Positions 46,321 through 54,948 are shown, counted from the stretch's first letter. The stretch is 64,000 nucleotides of DNA from Candidatus Rhodobacter oscarellae (GCF_001078595.1 NZ_LFTY01000002.1:1012151-1076150); one strand, 5' to 3'. Numbers and translations: made by a program. The notes: generated from the sequence alone by a model not told the origin.

Positions 46321-46878
46321 ATGACCACTGCAATAGCAACGCTGAGAGACGCCTATCGCATCCTGGGGGTGGGGCCCCGGGATGATGCCGCCACCGTGCG
46401 GCGGGCTTGGCTCCGGCTGGTCAGGGCCTATCACCCGGACATGGTGCGCGGGGATACGGGGGCGGCCAACCAACGGTTGGCCGAGATCAACGCGGCCTAT
46501 GATCTGGTCGAGGCCAACACACAGGCGTCAGGGGCAGAGCAGGCGAGCGCGGCAGAAGCCGCCAGACAGGCAGAGCAGGCGCGCAAGGCAGAAGCCGCGC
46601 GTTGGGCTCGCGCGCAGGCCGCAAGACGCGCCGAGGACGCCCGCCGGGCGCAAGAGGCCCGCCGCCAAGAAGAGGCCGAGCTTGCCAGGCTGCGCACGAA
46701 ACGCGCAAAAGACGCGGCGCGCGCCGACCTGGCCTATGCCTCAAGATCGGCCCGCCGCGCCACATGGAGCGAGTCCGATAAGGTCGCGGCCCGCGCAGCA
46801 CAGATTGCCTTCATTGCCGCGCGCCGCGCCTATTCAGATGAGCAGCGGCTGGTGCGCGACACGTCTGTGATCGCCTAA
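46321..46878 (+). CDS. J-domain protein with Ala/Arg-rich coiled coil
   Basis: A 185-aa co-chaperone-like protein. The J domain is about residues 10-65 with the HPD motif at 38-40 (LRLVRAYHPD), followed by an Ala/Glu/Arg-rich helix (about 68-150) that probably forms a long coiled coil. There are no Gly/Phe or zinc-finger regions, so it is a class C type that would recruit DnaK to a specific client. It is divergent from the VWA gene. Confidence 0.85.
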   Translation: MTTAIATLRDAYRILGVGPRDDAATVRRAWLRLVRAYHPDMVRGDTGAANQRLAEINAAYDLVEANTQASGAEQASAAEAARQAEQARKAEAARWARAQAARRAEDARRAQEARRQEEAELARLRTKRAKDAARADLAYASRSARRATWSESDKVAARAAQIAFIAARRAYSDEQRLVRDTSVIA

Positions 46879-46923
46879 GGTCTTGTTTCGAAAGCACAGT
46901 CCGACAATCACATCGCGTGGATT

Positions 46924-47544
46924 TTAGGCCCGATACGTCGCGACCTTGTAGGCCGCAAAGGAAAAGAACACGCCCAAACCCGCCTCCAACCAGCGCCGGA
47001 ACCGGTTGTAGAACGCGATGACCGGGCTGGTCGAAAAGGTGATCGCATAGGCCAGGTGCCCGACCACCGAAAGCGCCATCGCCGAGACAACAAGCGTCGC
47101 GCCCAGCCAGAGCGGTGCCTCCGCGCCGAGCCCCAAACCGACAATTGCGATCCATTGCAGGGCGGACTTTGGGTTGGTCATCTGAATGGCGATGCCCTTG
47201 AGCAAAAGGTTCTGCCCGGTGGCGGCGCGCGCGGTGATCTGGTCTCGGGGCGCCACCGCCGCACGAAAGGACTTCCACGCCAGCCAGGCCAGGTAGCAGG
47301 CGCCAAAGACCTTCAGGATGGTGACAATACCCGCATAGGCGGTGATCAAAGCCGTCAGCCCCAGCACCGTCATCGCGGCCCATAGACCAGAGCCCAGCCC
47401 CACACCCAGCGCAAGCTGCACGCCATCGCGCCGCCCGCGCTGCATGGACGTGCCAATGATCGCCAGGATATTGGGCCCGATGCTGATGAAGCCCACCGCG
47501 AAGATGCCGAGGGCCAGAAACAGGCTATAGATTTCGGGTGACAT
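46924..47544 (-). CDS. LysE family translocator
   Basis: A 206-aa exporter with six TM helices and the LysE/RhtB signature FISIGPNILAIIGTSMQRGRR near the N-terminus (split at the first loop) and MTNPKSALQW in the middle. It probably exports an amino acid; the substrate is not deducible. Confidence 0.88.
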   Translation of the reverse strand: MSPEIYSLFLALGIFAVGFISIGPNILAIIGTSMQRGRRDGVQLALGVGLGSGLWAAMTVLGLTALITAYAGIVTILKVFGACYLAWLAWKSFRAAVAPRDQITARAATGQNLLLKGIAIQMTNPKSALQWIAIVGLGLGAEAPLWLGATLVVSAMALSVVGHLAYAITFSTSPVIAFYNRFRRWLEAGLGVFFSFAAYKVATYRA

Positions 47545-47616
47545 GTCGCGCTCGCTAAACTGTTGCGGGGGTAGCCCGGCAAATGTCGTCGCGTCGCGGC
47601 GGGTCTGTCAAGCTTT

Positions 47617-47784
47617 CTAGGCGACGGTTCGCGCCAGGATCACCGTGACCAGCATGCCAATAAGGGCAAAGGCGATGCCGAACCCGGCGGCGTATTGCGC
47701 CATGTCCTTGCGGTTGCCACCGCCCCGGCGGGCCTGCAGCGCCCCGATGATCGCGCCGACAAGCGCGCTTACAATGACAATCAC
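47617..47784 (-). CDS. Small two-TM membrane protein
   Basis: A 55-aa protein with a GTG start overlapping the stop of the DUF2927 gene by 4 bases (GTGA), so it is translationally coupled. Two hydrophobic helices (MIVIVSALVGAIIGAL and AGFGIAFALIGMLVTVIL) flank a basic loop (QARRGGGNRKD). The function is unknown. Confidence 0.75.
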   Translation of the reverse strand: MIVIVSALVGAIIGALQARRGGGNRKDMAQYAAGFGIAFALIGMLVTVILARTVA

Positions 47785-49157
47785 GATGGACGACCCTCTC
47801 GTAGACGTTGGCTGAGCCCGGCAATTTCGCGCAGGCGCGCCCGGACCGCTTTTTCCGAGCCGAACCCATAGCGCGCCCAGCCCAGGCTGTCCTGTCGGAT
47901 CGCGCGGGCCTCTGCCGTGCGGCCCTGAAGCGCCAGGGCCTCTGCTTTTATCATGAACAGCGTGGCCAGAAGCGCGGCGTTCTCGGCCCGGGCCACTACG
48001 CTGGTATTCTCGTCGACCAAGCGGATGGCCGCCTCGGTCTGGCCAGAGGAAAGCGCAAAGGCCGCAAGTTGCATCGCCACATGCGCGCTCTGCAAACGCG
48101 TGCCCGGTCCGGCGCTGTAGATCGTGTTGGCCTGCAGGAACGAGGCCAGCGCGATATCGCTTTCGCCTGCCAGCGACAGCCGACCAAGGGCGAAGAGGCT
48201 GAAGGCCATGCGGTTATCCGTCCATTGCTGGACCCGCGCGATCTCGATGGCGCGGCGCGCCGCGTCCCGGCGTTTCACGTCCGAGGCCTTGGGGCCCAAA
48301 GCGGTCTCGATTGCGTCAATCCAGGCGCGCGGCGTCTTATTGGCAACAGGCGAGCGTATTTTCTGCCCGCGCGGGTTCAGCCGCGCCAGAACGCTCGGGA
48401 TCCGCGCGGCGACCTGCTCGCGCGTCATGCCGGATTTCAGCTCGGGCGCGTAATAGGCGCGCAGGATCAGCATATCAAAGCCGGTCAGCACGGTGTGAAA
48501 GTTGTCGTCATTAAAGACGCTGTCGCCCAGGCGGTAGAGGTCGTTAAGCGGGCCAATGGCCTGGGCCAATTCCTCGTGCAGGCAGTCGCGGATCTCCTGC
48601 GGGGCGACATCGCCGGGCAGGAAGATCGCCATGCGTTCGCGGGTCTGCAGCGTGGTCCAGTCCACGGCGGCGCCGCGCCGATTCCGCTTGAACTCTTCCC
48701 AGCTAGAGATGCGCGGCACCACAAAGCAGGCGGCCTGCGGCACATAGCGCTGCAGCTCTGCGCGGCTGAGGACCTGGATCGTGATCGAGGCCTCCTGGTT
48801 GCGCTCCACCTGGGTGATGTTCAGCCCCGCCTCGCGGCGCAGGCGCTGCAACAGGCGCGTCAGGTCGGTGCGCAGGCTTTGCGCCTGGGCGCCGGTGACC
48901 CGCACGCTGATAGGGCCTTCAAAACGTGTCAGCACCGGCAGCTTGCGGCCGCTCTCCAGCTCGAAGGCCAGGTCTAGGAAGTCCCGCGCGATCGCGGCGT
49001 TGAAACGGGAAGGCGGGGCGATCTGCGGCGATGAGAACAGCTTCATCGGCGGCAGCGAGGACGGCAGCGGCGCCGACCGCGTCGCCGTGTCATCGGGGAT
49101 CGAGGCCGCACAGGCGGACAGCAAAAGCCCCGCAAGGACAAGAACAAACGCGCGCAT
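47781..49157 (-). CDS. DUF2927 lipoprotein
   Basis: A 458-aa envelope protein with a lipoprotein signal (MRAFVLVLAGLLLSAC, lipobox LLSAC) and a DUF2927 domain (about 60-270; motifs VPRISSWEEFKRN and CLHEELAQAIGPLNDLYRLGDSVF), which resembles a zincin-like protease fold with its HEExxQ-type segment. The C-terminal region has TPR-like helices. It starts just after the GNAT gene (1-base gap) and is coupled to the 55-aa gene. Confidence 0.85.
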   Translation of the reverse strand: MRAFVLVLAGLLLSACAASIPDDTATRSAPLPSSLPPMKLFSSPQIAPPSRFNAAIARDFLDLAFELESGRKLPVLTRFEGPISVRVTGAQAQSLRTDLTRLLQRLRREAGLNITQVERNQEASITIQVLSRAELQRYVPQAACFVVPRISSWEEFKRNRRGAAVDWTTLQTRERMAIFLPGDVAPQEIRDCLHEELAQAIGPLNDLYRLGDSVFNDDNFHTVLTGFDMLILRAYYAPELKSGMTREQVAARIPSVLARLNPRGQKIRSPVANKTPRAWIDAIETALGPKASDVKRRDAARRAIEIARVQQWTDNRMAFSLFALGRLSLAGESDIALASFLQANTIYSAGPGTRLQSAHVAMQLAAFALSSGQTEAAIRLVDENTSVVARAENAALLATLFMIKAEALALQGRTAEARAIRQDSLGWARYGFGSEKAVRARLREIAGLSQRLREGRPS

Positions 49158-49158
49158 A

Positions 49159-49599
49159 TTACCCCCGGTTATATCGGATAAACGGTGTATGCACACCGAT
49201 CCGGTCGTAAAGTTTGCGGGCCTCGGCGTTAAAGTCCTGCGTCAGCCAGTAGACCGAGGGGCAATCCGCCGCGTCGGCCTGCGCGTAGACATGCTCGATC
49301 AGTTTGCGGCCCACGCCCTGGCCCCGAACGTCCGGGTCCGCATAAAGGTCCTGCAAGTAGCACACGTTCTCGATCTTCCACAGGTGACGATGGAAGAGGT
49401 AATGGACCAGACCGACAGGTTTGCCATCAAGTTCCGCCAGCGCGCCGTGGAAATCCTGCGAGTCGTTGCCCAAAAGCCGCTGGAACGCCGTCTCGTAAAC
49501 CTCTGGCGCCACAGAGGTTTCATAGAACTCCAGATAGGCGGTCCAGAGCCGCTGCCACTCGGCGCGGTCCGCCTGCCAGAGCGATCGAATTGTGATCAT
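49159..49599 (-). CDS. GNAT family N-acetyltransferase
   Basis: A 146-aa acetyl-CoA-dependent transferase. The CoA-binding motif is RGQGVGRKLIEHV, preceded by the strand CYLQDLYADPDV. The substrate is unknown. It leads a tight three-gene unit with the DUF2927 lipoprotein and the small membrane protein. Upstream begins the AT-rich lipoyl/TIR cassette. Confidence 0.88.
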   Translation of the reverse strand: MITIRSLWQADRAEWQRLWTAYLEFYETSVAPEVYETAFQRLLGNDSQDFHGALAELDGKPVGLVHYLFHRHLWKIENVCYLQDLYADPDVRGQGVGRKLIEHVYAQADAADCPSVYWLTQDFNAEARKLYDRIGVHTPFIRYNRG

Positions 49600-49783
49600 A
49601 GTTTGCCCCCTTTACGCGCACTTGTGATGGTTACTAGTATTTTTGCCTGATAGCGATCCATGGCTGGCAGGAAACAGCGAATTAGACGAAACATGGCAAT
49701 TTTGGATTCTGATTAAGACCGTTAAGACGAAGCCACCAGGATTGCAGGGTGGTACCCTTTAGACTGCAGGTGCCATCCAGGTA

Positions 49784-50620
49784 TCAATTGATCCAGTCTG
49801 CCAACCCATCCATGTTGATACGGACTCCGGTCCTCAAAAGGTTAGTAGCCACTCTGGTGCCCCAGGCTCCCGTTTCATCGTAGCGAATGTGTTTCAGTCC
49901 CGCTAGATTAGAGGGCATTTCAATACTCTTCTCAACGACATAATGAACGTTCTGTGCGCCAACGCGTCCCATAAACATCCCAGCGTCCCAAACAACGTTT
50001 TGACGGCCCCTTGGTTTAGGTACCTGGTCTGGGCCGCTTAAGCGATAGCCTTCGTCATCGTGTGTGAATAAACACACTGCGGCCCTCACATCTGCGTATG
50101 TACTTTTAAGTGTTTCGAAGTAAGTCATACCGTTTTGAATCTGTTGCCCGAGTTCCACGGGCTCGACGCCTAGGCACTCCAAAAGCAGACGTAGCTTGAC
50201 TTGGGCGGTTTCATTGTGGCCAAAACTCAAAAACACGCGATCTTTTTTTGCGGCTGCGTCGAATTGCGTGCGGTCCGCCCGGCTAAAAGATGGCGTATAG
50301 ATGACCGGGGTACTTGATGTATCGGCTTCTAGCATTTCTTTTTGGCTGTGCTTATCTGTTTGGCCCTCGCCTTCCATTAAGACCGAAAGTTTGACCAGCA
50401 ATTGCCCGGGCACGACCAGGTCATCGTCTCTAACATGAATCTCTTCAATCTTGCAGGGCTGCGAAGCCTTGATGTTTAGGAATGCCTGCGGGGTCTGAAT
50501 CATCAGTATTGGTTCTTCAGCCTCGACAACATCACCTACCGATCTAAACACGTCCAAAACATCCGCGTTTTCGACGGGTTGCCTATCTTCTGTTAAGTCT
50601 GGTACGCGAAGTTCAAGCAT
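49784..50620 (-). CDS. Lipoyl-like domain fused to a Cap12/PF10137-type TIR domain
   Basis: A 278-aa protein. Residues about 2-79 have a biotinyl/lipoyl-carrier fold pattern (VPDLTED, VFRSVGDVVEAEEPILMIQT, VRDDDLVVPGQLLVKLS), but the modified Lys of the ETDKA hairpin is replaced (QTPQA, Gln45), so lipoylation is unlikely. A polar linker (about 85-125) leads to a TIR-like nucleotide-binding domain (about 127-250): VFLSFGHNE, YADVRAAVCLFTHDDEG, KPRGRQNVVWDAGMFMGRVG, and IEMPSNLAGLKHIRYDETGAW. The usual catalytic Glu of NVxFELGxF is Asp212. PF10137 TIRs are NAD-cleaving effectors in CBASS/Pycsar defence. The start at 50620 has GAGG five bases upstream. AT-rich compared with its neighbours. Confidence 0.82.
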   Translation of the reverse strand: MLELRVPDLTEDRQPVENADVLDVFRSVGDVVEAEEPILMIQTPQAFLNIKASQPCKIEEIHVRDDDLVVPGQLLVKLSVLMEGEGQTDKHSQKEMLEADTSSTPVIYTPSFSRADRTQFDAAAKKDRVFLSFGHNETAQVKLRLLLECLGVEPVELGQQIQNGMTYFETLKSTYADVRAAVCLFTHDDEGYRLSGPDQVPKPRGRQNVVWDAGMFMGRVGAQNVHYVVEKSIEMPSNLAGLKHIRYDETGAWGTRVATNLLRTGVRINMDGLADWIN

Positions 50621-50724
50621 CAATGCCTCAGTGTTCAAGTCAAAGAAATCATAAATTTGTTACAATTTTGTGTATCATTTGAGCACAATTCCAAAAATGT
50701 GCTGAAGAGTGCAGAAGGCTGCAA

Positions 50725-51321
50725 ATGATAATTGATAAGAATCCTCTGAATCAAAAACTGAAGTCACGTGCTCTTTACGCGGTGCCGAATTTGCACCGGA
50801 GGCTTGTAGATTTGGGAATTTCTCCTGAGCCGGGTAAAGTTAAATCCATAGCAGAGGCGGAGTGTCTGCAAATCCCGCACCGAAACACGCTGGGGCCAAT
50901 GATCAGTGGAACAAAACTCGTAAAGCAACAGGCATGTTTGGATGTATTGGCTTTGCTTAATCAAATCCGGAAAAGGAAAAAAAGAGAGCATCTGGTTTTT
51001 GTGCACGAAATTGTAGGCTTCGAATGGTACGTGAATGGTCTTGGTCACTATTTTGCGGAATGCAATCAGGACGCGCTCGCTGAGAAAACTAATATGAAGC
51101 TTGAGCACCTGAAAGCGATGTCTCGTACCAAAAACCGCGTGTTGCGCGTACCGCATGCTGTTGCGATCAAAGTCGCAAGTAGCATGTTTGATGACCACAT
51201 ATCTCCGGCTTTCGTTCGTCGTTACGGGGACAATCCAATTGCGGCGGTCCGAAACTCATGTGAAAGAAGTGTTATTACTCAAACCAAAGGTCTCGTCGAA
51301 GCTCTTGAATATCTTGAGTGA
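50725..51321 (+). CDS. Unrecognised 198-aa protein divergent from the lipoyl-TIR gene
   Basis: I do not recognise this protein. It is soluble and basic in the middle (QIRKRKKREH, about 80-89). A region around residues 115-153 (DALAEKTNMKLEHLKAMS, then HAVAIKVASSM) weakly resembles a Cro/CI-type helix-turn-helix. AGAAGG precedes the ATG. It shares a 104-bp AT-rich control region with the lipoyl-TIR gene, including the inverted repeat AGCACA/TGTGCT (50682-50703), so it may regulate or partner that gene. GC is well below that of the flanking core genes. Confidence 0.6.
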   Translation: MIIDKNPLNQKLKSRALYAVPNLHRRLVDLGISPEPGKVKSIAEAECLQIPHRNTLGPMISGTKLVKQQACLDVLALLNQIRKRKKREHLVFVHEIVGFEWYVNGLGHYFAECNQDALAEKTNMKLEHLKAMSRTKNRVLRVPHAVAIKVASSMFDDHISPAFVRRYGDNPIAAVRNSCERSVITQTKGLVEALEYLE

Positions 51322-51335
51322 AAAGGCCGAGTTCT

Positions 51336-52175
51336 CTACCGCTGCCCCCGCGCCATAAACGCCAGTCGCTCGAAGAGATGCACGTCCTGCTCGTTCTTCA
51401 AAAGCGCGCCATGCAGCTTGGGCAGGGCATTGGCGCCGTCGCGCTTGAGGTCCTCGGGCGACAGGTCCTCGGCCAGCAAAAGCTTCAGCCAGTCCAGCAC
51501 CTCTGAGGTGGAGGGTTTCTTCTTCAGCCCCTGCGTCTCGCGGATCTCGTAGAACTGGGTCAGCGCGGTGGTCAGCAGCGCCTCCTTGATGCCCGGGTGG
51601 TGCACCTCGACGATCTGGCGCAGCGTGTCCATCTGCGGGAACTGGATGTAGTGGAAAAAGCAGCGCCGCAGGAAGGCGTCGGGCAGCTCTTTTTCGTTGT
51701 TGGAGGTGATGATCACGATGGGGCGGTGCTTGGCCGCCACGGTCTCGCCGGTCTCGTAGACGTGGAACTCCATGCGGTCGAGCTCTTGCAGCAGGTCGTT
51801 GGGGAACTCGATATCCGCCTTGTCGACCTCGTCGATCAGCAGCACGACCTTCTGGTCCGCGGCGAAGGCCTGCCAGAGCTTGCCGCGTTTGATGTAGTTG
51901 GCCACGTCATGCACGCGCTCTTCGCCAAGCTGGCTGTCGCGCAGGCGGCTGACGGCATCGTATTCGTAGAGCCCCTGCTGCGCCTTGGTTGTGGACTTTA
52001 TGTGCCACTCAATCATGGGCAGCCCCAGGGCGGCGGAGACCTGGCGGGCAAGCTCGGTCTTGCCCGTGCCGGGTTCGCCCTTTACCAGAAGGGGGCGCTC
52101 CAAGGTGACCGCCGCATTCACAGCGATGGTCAGATCGTCAGTTGCCACATAGGCGTCGGTGCCCGTGAATTTCAT
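51336..52175 (-). CDS. MoxR family AAA+ ATPase (CoxD-like)
   Basis: A 279-aa chaperone ATPase. Walker A is GEPGTGKT (33-40), Walker B is LLIDE (112-116), sensor 1 lies in IVIITSNNEKELPDAFLRRC, and an arginine finger follows. It normally works with a CoxE-type VWA protein, encoded here at 44941-46128. It converges on the unknown 198-aa gene with a 14-base gap. Confidence 0.92.
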   Translation of the reverse strand: MKFTGTDAYVATDDLTIAVNAAVTLERPLLVKGEPGTGKTELARQVSAALGLPMIEWHIKSTTKAQQGLYEYDAVSRLRDSQLGEERVHDVANYIKRGKLWQAFAADQKVVLLIDEVDKADIEFPNDLLQELDRMEFHVYETGETVAAKHRPIVIITSNNEKELPDAFLRRCFFHYIQFPQMDTLRQIVEVHHPGIKEALLTTALTQFYEIRETQGLKKKPSTSEVLDWLKLLLAEDLSPEDLKRDGANALPKLHGALLKNEQDVHLFERLAFMARGQR

Positions 52176-52360
52176 GGGATTATCATGCCCCTTAGGCGAA
52201 ATTGTTCACATCTCCTTACAGAGCCGGACACAATCCCGCAAGCGCGCGCTTTCGGGCGTGACAACCACGAGGCGTTGCGCTAGATGCTCGCTCGAGTGGA
52301 GGTAGCCAGATGACGCTAATAGATAACGCAGATCAGCCTGGCGCACATGAGGGGAACACC

Positions 52361-52783
52361 ATGAAGGCCGAGAATTTTCTGCCCGAGGACTACCGTCCTG
52401 CGGAAGACGAACCCTTTATGAACGACCGCCAGCTCGAGTATTTCAGACGCAAGTTGTTGACCTGGAAAGCCGAGCTGATGGACGATTCAAAAAACACGAT
52501 TGAAGGGCTACAAGACAGCGCGCGCGCGGTGCCAGACATCGCCGATCGCGCCAGCGAAGAAACCGACCGCGCGTTGGAGCTGCGCACAAGGGACCGCCAG
52601 CGCAAGCTGGTCGCCAAGATCGACAGCGCCCTGCGCCGGATCGATGAGGGCGAATACGGCTATTGCGAGGTCACGGGCGAGCCGATCTCGCTCAAGCGCC
52701 TGGACGCGCGGCCCATCGCGACGATGAGCCTTGAGGCCCAAGAGCGCCACGAGCGCCGCGAGAAAGTCCACCGCGACGACTGA
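52361..52783 (+). CDS. dksA: RNA polymerase-binding transcription factor DksA
   Basis: Binds the RNA polymerase secondary channel and with ppGpp adjusts rRNA and amino-acid promoters. The 140-aa protein has the coiled coil (about 30-95) with the tip motif DIADRA (DxxDxA, 59-64) and a C-terminal degenerate zinc finger: only Cys102 remains (YGYCEVTGEPISLKRLDARP), as in other alphaproteobacterial DksA proteins. The start at 52361 follows AGGGG by seven bases. Confidence 0.95.
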   Translation: MKAENFLPEDYRPAEDEPFMNDRQLEYFRRKLLTWKAELMDDSKNTIEGLQDSARAVPDIADRASEETDRALELRTRDRQRKLVAKIDSALRRIDEGEYGYCEVTGEPISLKRLDARPIATMSLEAQERHERREKVHRDD

Positions 52784-52864
52784 GACTGATATGGCCATCA
52801 GGTCCATGACAAAACCGGCACCGGCGCGCGACTGCGCCGGTGCTTTGCGTTTCGGGTGCGTAAC

Positions 52865-53974
52865 ATGAGCCTCGACGGGCGCCGCATATCCATCATCGGC
52901 GCGGGCGTCGCCGGGCTGGCAGCCGCCACGGCGCTGGCCCGCCGCGGCGGCGACGTTGTGGTCTATGAACGCGCATCCGCGCTGCGCGCAGAGGGCGCCG
53001 GTATTCAGATCTCGCCCAACGGTGCGGCCGTACTGTCAGCGCTGGATGCGCAGCCGCGCGCGCTAGAGACCCGGGCCATCGCGCTGCGCGACCACCGCGC
53101 CGGCGCCGGTGTGCTGCGGCTTGAGCTGGCGCGGCGCCGCTGGCGGCACCCGTTCCTTCTGATGCATCGGGGGGATTTGATCGACGGGCTCGGCCAGGCC
53201 GCGCAGGCGGCGGGCGCGCGGTTTGAGTTCGGTGTCACGGCGGATCCTGCGGCTTTAGAGGCCGAACTTGTGGTCATGGCGGGCGGCGTGCACGCCGCCA
53301 CGGCGCGGCAGTTCAATCACGACCTCCCGGCGGCCTCCTTCACCGGGCAGGTTGCCTGGCGCGCGGTGCTGCCCGAGGGGGACGCCGCCCCAGAGGCCCA
53401 TGTCTTTATGGGGCCGGGCAGGCATCTTGTCAGCTATCCCCTGCCGGGCGGCTGGCGCAATATCGTGGCGGTGGAGGAGCGCGCGGCCTGGGCCGCAGAG
53501 GGCTGGGACCATCCGGACGAGCCCGATAATCTGCGCGCCGCATTCGCTGATTTCTCGCCTCAGATACGTGCATGGCTGGATGCCGTCGAAGAGGTCAAGC
53601 TGTGGGGGCTGTTTCGGCACCCCGTGCCGACGCGCTGGCATGATGGGCGGAGTGTGGTCATCGGTGACGCCGCCCATCCGACTCTGCCTTTCATGGCGCA
53701 GGGCGCGAACCTGGCGCTAGAGGATGCCTGGGTGCTGGCCGATTGCTTGCAGCGGCATGACGTGCCGGTTGCGCTTGCGGCGTTCCAAGACAAGCGGCGC
53801 GCGCGGGTCTGCCGGGCCATCACGGCGGCGAACGCGAATGCGCGCAACTATCACCTGCGGCGGCCCGCTCTGCGTTTGGCGGCCCATACGGCCCTGAGGT
53901 TGGGCGGGGCTATCGCGCCCGGCGCGGCGCTGCGGCGGTTTGATTGGCTCTATGGGCATGACGTGACGCGATAG
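52865..53974 (+). CDS. FAD-dependent aromatic hydroxylase-type monooxygenase
   Basis: A 369-aa class A flavoprotein monooxygenase of the salicylate/3-hydroxybenzoate hydroxylase type. FAD motif IIGAGVAGLAAATALARRGG (about 9-28), the mid-protein DG-like region near 145-155, and the GDAAHPTLPFMAQGANLALED motif (about 270-290; split here). The substrate is unknown. It follows dksA by 81 bases but is not obviously linked to it. Confidence 0.88.
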   Translation: MSLDGRRISIIGAGVAGLAAATALARRGGDVVVYERASALRAEGAGIQISPNGAAVLSALDAQPRALETRAIALRDHRAGAGVLRLELARRRWRHPFLLMHRGDLIDGLGQAAQAAGARFEFGVTADPAALEAELVVMAGGVHAATARQFNHDLPAASFTGQVAWRAVLPEGDAAPEAHVFMGPGRHLVSYPLPGGWRNIVAVEERAAWAAEGWDHPDEPDNLRAAFADFSPQIRAWLDAVEEVKLWGLFRHPVPTRWHDGRSVVIGDAAHPTLPFMAQGANLALEDAWVLADCLQRHDVPVALAAFQDKRRARVCRAITAANANARNYHLRRPALRLAAHTALRLGGAIAPGAALRRFDWLYGHDVTR

Positions 53975-54081
53975 GCGGCCTCGGCAATCCGCCTTTGTTT
54001 AACGCATGCCTTGGTAACGACTTTGAAACGGTTCTTGGGCAGGTTCCGGCCAAGTGTTCTGTAGTTTGGTGAGTCGACGCA

Positions 54082-54939
54082 ATGGTCCGTATTCTGTTCG
54101 CAATTCTCTTGGTTCTTCCTTTAACAAGCGCACCGCCGGCGCAGGCTATGGACGACGGCACGCGGCTGGATGCGAAGCGAAAGATCAACATCGCGGGCCG
54201 CCAGCGGATGCTGTCGCAGCGGATGACACGCGCGGCATGCTTTGTGGCGATCGGTGTGGCCGCTGACCAAAGCGAAAAGATCATGCGCGCCGCCATGGCG
54301 GAGTTTGAGAGCGCGCGGCAAAGCATCCGCTTCGGCGGTGGCGATATGGAGCTTATGCCAGAGCAATCTGCGCCGGTTCTGAAGGAGCTGACCGAGGTGG
54401 ACCGCCTCTGGCCGGTCGTGAACCGCGCCATTCTCGATGTCACAGAGAAGGGGGCTGATGTATCGGACCTGGCAGCGCTCTCGGTCGATCTTTTGGTCCA
54501 GGCCAACGACGTGGTGCAAGCGCTGGAGGTGGCGTATCAGGACGCGCTAGAGATGCCGGAACTGGCGCGGCTGATAAACGTCTCGGGGCGTCAACGAATG
54601 CTCACGCAACGCGCCACCAAAGAGATGTGCCTGATCGCCGCGGGCGCCGACAAGGATGCTATGGGCGCGGCTTTGGGCAAGACCGTGTCTTTGTTCGACC
54701 GCTCGCTTGAGGGGCTGCGATTCGGGTCGCAAGAGCTGGACCTGATTGGGGCGCCCACGGCGGAACTGGAGTTTCAGCTGGAGCATGTCGCCGAGCTATG
54801 GATACCTTTGCAAGCCATCTTCCTGCGTGTCGCTGACGGCGCCGCGCCAACCGAGGCAGAGCTGCTGCATGTTTTCGACAGCATCGACCAGGTGCTGCGC
54901 GAGGCCAATGCAGCGGTGCAGATGTATCAGGCGCTGTAG
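54082..54939 (+). CDS. Periplasmic protein with two PilJ-type sensor repeats
   Basis: A 285-aa protein with a signal peptide (about 1-22) and two copies of the type IV pili methyl-accepting transducer N-terminal (PilJ) motif: NIAGRQRMLSQRMTRA (36-51) and NVSGRQRMLTQRATKE (165-180), each followed 25-40 residues later by a LRFGxxE/M-type segment. It lacks the signalling module, so it is probably a ligand-binding periplasmic protein; a nitrate/nitrite-like ligand is possible from NarX/PilJ relatives but unproven. It converges on tpiA. Confidence 0.85.
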   Translation: MVRILFAILLVLPLTSAPPAQAMDDGTRLDAKRKINIAGRQRMLSQRMTRAACFVAIGVAADQSEKIMRAAMAEFESARQSIRFGGGDMELMPEQSAPVLKELTEVDRLWPVVNRAILDVTEKGADVSDLAALSVDLLVQANDVVQALEVAYQDALEMPELARLINVSGRQRMLTQRATKEMCLIAAGADKDAMGAALGKTVSLFDRSLEGLRFGSQELDLIGAPTAELEFQLEHVAELWIPLQAIFLRVADGAAPTEAELLHVFDSIDQVLREANAAVQMYQAL

Positions 54940-54948
54940 GTAACCCGG

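Noticed and set aside
52361-52783. DksA thought to be inactive because zinc-finger cysteines are missing
   Set aside because: Single-Cys DksA forms are normal in alphaproteobacteria, and the DxxDxA tip is intact.
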